Assembly (NCBI GenBank): GCA_029891385.1
Contig: CM057228.1
Coordinates: 66,749,523-66,813,522, forward strand
Length of the DNA: 64,000 bases
Reading direction: 5' to 3'
From: Erythroxylum novogranatense
Taxonomy: Eukaryota; Streptophyta; Magnoliopsida; Malpighiales; Erythroxylaceae
Shown here: in pieces, positions 59,658 to 64,000 of the stretch
Layout of the letters: every line of letters starts with the position of its first letter
Numbering within the stretch: position 1 is the stretch's first letter
The notes under the pieces: generated by a model
Told to the model about the DNA's origin: nothing
Database searches by the model: none
The model's input: the letters and a program-made list of their open reading frames with translations, nothing else
Program-made: the position numbers and the translations under genes

Positions 59658-61248
59658 TGACCGCGCGTCGTAACGCTAATCAAAATGAAAATAACTAGAC
59701 TATTACTGTAGTAGTGGCGAGTCTAGGTCGATCCCACAGAGAGTGTGTGTAAAGTTTAAGAAATGAAATTAATCGGTGTTTAGGAAAAAGGGGCGTTTTG
59801 GATTTTTAAAGATGAAAATAAAATAAAACTAACTAATAAAAACAAATTAAAGAAAACATGCAATAAAATGACAAATGTAGGAAATTCGGTAGGGACCCGG
59901 TTCTTTGGTTCAATCTCGGCCTACACCCTGATTAAACATATTTTATTAATTTGTTGTTTTTTAATCTCTCCTAGAAACTCTTAATTGTGGATTAAAAATT
60001 AACCCGAGTTTTCCCTTAGGTTTTGTTTAATCAAGATACGATCGTTGATTAAACCTAACCACCTAACAACCTAGGATACGATCTCTAGATTTAATTAGGC
60101 AGTAGCATTACGAATTAGGAAAACCGATTAATCAAGGCAACAACCACACACGCTTGGGTCATTTAGCCTAAGTCATGTTATCCCTAATGATTACGAATCA
60201 ATAGTCGCTACAAATGAATTTCAACATAACAATTACGGATTACATCAAAATTCTAGAAATGGGTTTGAAATTAACGATTCAATGAATGCATTAAAATCAT
60301 CAATTCACAATACCCGATGGGTTCATACACAAATAACCAAATAATAACGAAAATCCGATTAACCATATACAAAACCCAAATCGATTAAAACAGGATAATA
60401 CAATCAATTTCTAATGAGAGAAAGAAACAACAAAATAATTAAAATAATACTTAATCCGAGTCGTCGACGTTGATTTTACCTCCGAACCGGTATCAGAATA
60501 TTTAGTTCTTCATGGATCTTTTCCGAAAAAATTACCTCAGTGCCATCCTTATCCCTAACCAAAAATCCCTAATTAACTCTTACGCAAACTTCACTGTTGC
60601 TTGTTTCCTCGTCTGTGCAGGCTTCTCTCATGCCTAGGAATGGCTGCGACCTCCACGCCAAAGACATCACGCCCACGACCAGACCAAGCCTTCCTGGCTC
60701 CTTGCGTCTGCGCCTCTTGCTTTTTATTCCTCCAGCACCGCACTCTCTACATTCCTCGCGCTGTTCATTCACGGGATGAATAAGGGTCTCATCAACTTAA
60801 AACCCTTGCTCTGCGCTCCTCTCTTGTTCTGCCTGCGTTTTACGCATGTGCGTTGTGCGTTTAACGCACAACGCAACGCATAACGCACAATGCCTGCGTT
60901 TTGCGTTATGCGCTGGCATTACCTGCGTTTTGCACACAACGCAACGCAAAACGCAGGTCTCTGTCTCTGTGTTGCTGTGTCGTTTTTGGCTACTCCTATT
61001 TTCTTCTTCTTTTGTCGTTTTGTGTTTCAATTTTCTTGTATTATTTTTTTCTTCTTGCTCCATAACGACAAGCAAAAATAAATCATCGAAAAATGACCTA
61101 AATGTAATGCTTCCGACTCACTTTAATTTCTTTGCTCCCAAATTGTACCTAAAATCATATATGAATTAAAGTGAGTATCTTAAGCATTTTTATATCAATA
61201 ATTTCTAAGTGTAAATGATTAAAAATATCAACAACTAAGCACATATCA
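59658..61248 (-). repeat. 5' LTR of element J
   Basis: 1591 bp, the partner of 55343-56929. It contains a perfect inverted repeat with 13-bp arms and a 1-bp spacer (60849-60875, tgcgttgtgcgtt/aacgcacaacgca) inside a larger stem with arms at 60832-60844 and 60945-60957. Confidence 0.92.
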
Positions 61249-61253
61249 GCCAA

Positions 61254-62059
61254 AACTGTACATTAGAGACAAAATGCATGACCCATTTGATCACACACAA
61301 AAATATAAGGAACTCATAGATTTGTTTAGCATGTCTGATGTTAACAATTGCAAGGTCTTTTTTTTCTGTAGAAACCAATTCATTGTTCCAAACACTGCCT
61401 TCCACATAAATTGCCATATTCCATTAGTTAATGCCCAACTTCATGTCACACATTGTCAGCAAAAGACATAGATTAAGAGACTCTACTATTTAATATATGT
61501 GCTTCAAATATACAAGGAAATAATAAAGGATTACCAATTGCTCATATTTGATACAATCTAAATCCCAACTCTTAGGATGGTACTAGTAGCATTTACAAAT
61601 GGGTTAAGACCTTGGTGACCTTTGTAGAATTATATGTGGAAAAAGTGACCTTAAAATTTTAAGGAAGTGTGCACTAGAGAGCAAAAGTATTTTGATCTTA
61701 AGGATGTTGCGTGGAATGTGGGAAGCCTAACTAATAAAAAATATTAGAGTAGAAAAAGGTATGCACCTTTAATTAACAAGTATTCAAATGCAAATATAAA
61801 AAAAATTGAGAACAAAGAAAAAAGCAGGATCCTCCCACCCCCTAATCCAGTGCTCTATTAAATAGGAATTTGATGCAAGTCGAAGACAATAAAAAATAAA
61901 ACATAACTCTACACAACTAAACTTGTAGTAGTGGTAAGAAAGGATTGTATCAATAGAGAGTTTGTGATTAGTTTTTGTAATAAATAAATTTGTGTATAAG
62001 ATTGGGGGCTTTGGTTAAGTAAACATAAACCATTGAAGATATTTTTTCATTAACTATTA
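61254..62059. other. Interval right of element J
   Basis: AT-rich, no gene seen. It may include decayed 5' parts of the K relic. Confidence 0.4.
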
Positions 62060-62840
62060 CTCTTAAACCTATAACCAAGGTTAGACTGATCAACCTAACT
62101 TTGGTTATGAATGGATAACTACTAGAATTACTTCTATGATAATTTGCAGGACACACAACAATTCCTGTGTGGACCAGAAGCTTCTTATCATAACTCAAGT
62201 ACACCTCTGGATGACTATACCAAGACTTGTAATGCTGGCCATCTTTAATTTCAACAGGGTATGTAACAACTTCAAGAGAGTATGCAACAACTTCAACAGA
62301 ATACCCTACAATTTTAGCATTTTAATCTTGGTCTAGCTTCCAAGATATGGAAAGCCATCAAAACCCAGTTACATCTTTGGAAGAACTGATGAATGTTGTG
62401 ATTATTAATAATCTCCAATTTCAACAGAGCCTATAACAGCAGTTGCAGTAGTTCCATCAGGAGATGACGCATATAACTTCTAAAAACTAGAACTGTTTAA
62501 GCTAAATGGGTGAAATGGCAACAAGGATCGAATGTCTAGAATCAAAAATGGAAGAGAAGCATTTATGTCAAACCGAGGCATACCTTATGTATGTAAGTGC
62601 GGAAATCTTCCAAAGTGATGAAGAGCTTGAAAATCTTGAGTGTAACTCTCAAGGAGTTAATTGTGTGGAAGAAGCAAGGGAAGAGCTCGAAGTAGAAAAA
62701 GACATCTTTTAGCTCGGAGATAAATACTGAGTCTGTAATTATTTTTAAGACTAACCCTTCACCCTTACCGAGCAGGTCAGAAGAATTAAACAAAGAAGAA
62801 AAAGTTGAAAAGTCATTTGAATTATTTCAAAAGAGCAAGG
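62060..62840 (+). pseudogene. Relic K: diverged copy of the J interior in opposite orientation
   Basis: The plus strand encodes counterparts of both J frames. DQPNF is at about 62089 and NLQDTQQFLCGPEASYHNS at about 62142-62198. SLEELMNVVIINNLQFQQS is at about 62374-62430. Then the open frame 62506-62712 reads MGEMATRIECLESKMEEKH...QSDEELENLECNSQG...EEAREELEVEKDIF. After a stop the similarity continues (EELNKEEKVEKSFELFQK) to about 62835. It has extra Gln-rich repeats (aacttcaa/caacttcaac, 62260-62300) that J lacks. I find no LTRs around it. Confidence 0.65.
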
Positions 62841-63030
62841 TGTTGGGTCCGTGTTTTGCGTACCGAGGGGAACAGGCCCAGCGTACCTCAAGTTTGCACG
62901 CGACCACAACCTTAATCGGTATTGTCCTTTTTGTTACTCGAACTCGAGACCTCAAGTTTTTGTTGCATCTAACTGCACGTCTCTTACCATTGAGCTAAGT
63001 TGGACCCCATTTCTGGAGCCCAACATCGGA
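62841..63030 (-). repeat. tRNA-like (SINE-head-like) segment
   Basis: On minus, TTAGCTCAATGGTAAGAG (62998-62981) matches a pol III A box. GGTCTCGAGTTCGAGTAAC (62951-62933) resembles a B box, about 40 bp on. The head of a tRNA-derived SINE is one reading. It could also be part of the neighbouring LTR-like unit. There is no poly-A tail or flanking duplication that I can see. Confidence 0.4.
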
Positions 63031-63125
63031 CATGGAAGCGCGATGCTTGGGGCGTGAGGGGAGGCCTTGGAGTTGATACATATAAGTTAAAAGAAGAAAG
63101 GAATCCCTCGGAAGCACAAGTGGGA

Positions 63126-63285
63126 GTCGCCGCGACAGGTGATGTCTCGCCGCGGTGAAACCTCTCGGGTAGCTATGCCGCGGCGATCGAAAGAACCCTC
63201 GCCGCTGCGAACGAAGCAACACTCGCTGCGGTGAACCCGAGCATGCAGCTCCGCCACGGCGAGCATACAGCCTGGTCGCGGCGAA
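63126..63285. repeat. CCGCGG palindrome cluster at the right edge
   Basis: Seven motifs: gtcgccgcgac (63126), tctcgccgcggtgaaa (63145), atgccgcggcgat (63175), ctcgccgctgcgaac (63199), ctcgctgcggtgaac (63223), gctccgccacggcgagc (63248) and tcgcggcgaac (63275). It is better preserved than in C. Confidence 0.75.
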
Positions 63286-63299
63286 CGCCTCCTTTGGCC

Positions 63300-64000
63300 C
63301 ACAGAGAACAAACTTGAAATTTTTTTTCATTTTATTAAATCAACCCAACCCAAAACTTAACAACATACATTCAAGCAAACTTCTAAATGATTCAATGCGA
63401 AAGATTTGGAACAAAAACATCCATTCCTCATTAATAACCAAAAGATGAGTTTTACAAAGCTTTAATATCATTTCAAACCAAAGTACAACCTTTGAGTTCA
63501 AGAGCTAAAAATACAAAATACACTTGAACCCATAAAACTTGAGATGTAACTAAAGCCTTGACTTCCAAAAGTATAACTTGAAAATACATAAATATGACAA
63601 CTTGGAGTGATGCTATAACTCTTGACTTACTCGGTCTCTTGCTCATCACCTGAATAGGGGAGGATAAAGGGGGGTGAGCTATAAAGCTCGTGGGAACATA
63701 TTTATAATACAGAAATAAGCAAAACTATTTTCAAAGATAACTCATTGTCGTGATACACTTTTGAAACCATAGTAATTGAGTATGTAAAAGTCATTATCTC
63801 GAAATGCTTGATTTTTTTAAACAATTCATGAGTAGATTTTAACACATGTATGTATGAAACATGATAACAGATCATAAGCACATAAGCATAGCAGAATGGT
63901 TTGGGTTATTTTGGGTTCATGATGCACTACACATTCCCATCGAAATGGTCCTGTGTAGTCGTAGTTTCTTGAGGAAGTCCTTGTGGGGAGCTCCGTGCCA
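63300..64000 (-). mobile_element. Partial LTR-like sequence running out of the window
   Basis: The order ...TCATCACCTGAATAGGGGAGGATAAAGG, then gggtgagctataaagctc, resembles the acceptor-plus-palindrome module of the other LTRs here. An acceptor-like CTATTCAG|GTGATG lies on minus (AG at 63651-63650). The left boundary may be as far left as 62842 (tgttgggtcc). No partner LTR or coding sequence is in the window, so the class is uncertain. Confidence 0.35.

Larger units (their letters stand above)
55343..61248 (-). mobile_element. Element J: non-autonomous LTR element with Athila/Tat-type primer site
   Basis: LTRs 55343-56929 and 59658-61248 (about 1.59 kb each, TGACCGCGCGTC...CACATATCA) are flanked by a perfect duplication gccaa (55338-55342, 61249-61253). 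The polypurine tract abuts the left LTR and the primer site abuts the right, so sense is minus. The interior is only 2728 bp with no protease, RT, RNase H or integrase. It carries one short gag-like reading frame and one acidic frame. It must have relied on proteins from a relative, as LARD-type derivatives do. The two LTRs are closely similar by eye. Confidence 0.9.

Overview
This window is plant nuclear DNA made almost entirely of retrotransposons. It is AT-rich and contains Ty3/gypsy chromovirus, Ty1/copia and Athila/Tat-type LTR elements plus a LINE relic, tRNA-type primer-binding sites, and reading frames broken mainly by transition-type stops. An angiosperm (probably a eudicot) is likely, but I cannot name the species. 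I see no intact host gene, rRNA, tRNA gene or CRISPR array. Elements are named A, C, D, E, F, G, H, J, K and S below.

Left block (1-21837). Element A is an old chromodomain-bearing gypsy element on the + strand (1539-21832, 5-bp target-site duplication cttaa). A solo LTR, S (2199-4951, duplication ctcct), sits in its 5' LTR. A second gypsy element, C (6353-20591, - strand), sits in its interior. C's integrase region is split by a further solo LTR, D (9902-13838). A LINE 3' end lies just left of element A.

Middle block (21838-54960). After about 2.3 kb of non-repeat-like host DNA comes element E (24130-50346, - strand, duplication tatac), of the same broad family as C, D and F. Its right LTR was entered by element G (30294-49118, - strand, duplication ttacg), a Tekay/Del-like chromovirus with a domain deletion that removes RNase H. 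G's own 5' LTR was entered by copia element H (37588-47143, - strand). The nesting is therefore three deep. A solo LTR, F (50358-54955, duplication ctaac), lies 11 bp beyond E in inverted orientation.

Right block (54961-64000). Element J (55343-61248, - strand, duplication gccaa) has two 1.59-kb LTRs and an Athila/Tat-type primer-binding site. It has no pol, only a short gag-like coiled-coil reading frame and an acidic one. A diverged relative of that interior (K) lies at 62.06-62.84 kb in the opposite orientation. The window ends in a partial LTR of another element.

The main unexplained pattern is shared architecture inside the LTRs of the different gypsy elements (S, C, D, E, F, G and perhaps the right-edge one). 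Each has a strong 5' splice-donor-like site and, 0.56-0.97 kb downstream in the sense direction, a conserved acceptor-like module (CTCAC, then a T-rich tract ending in CAG). Together these look like an intron inside the LTR. Runs of small hairpins lie within this putative intron. Clusters of CCGCGG- or GTCGAC-centred palindromes, and diverged modules of about 180 bp, lie upstream of it. In G, element H sits inside the putative intron.
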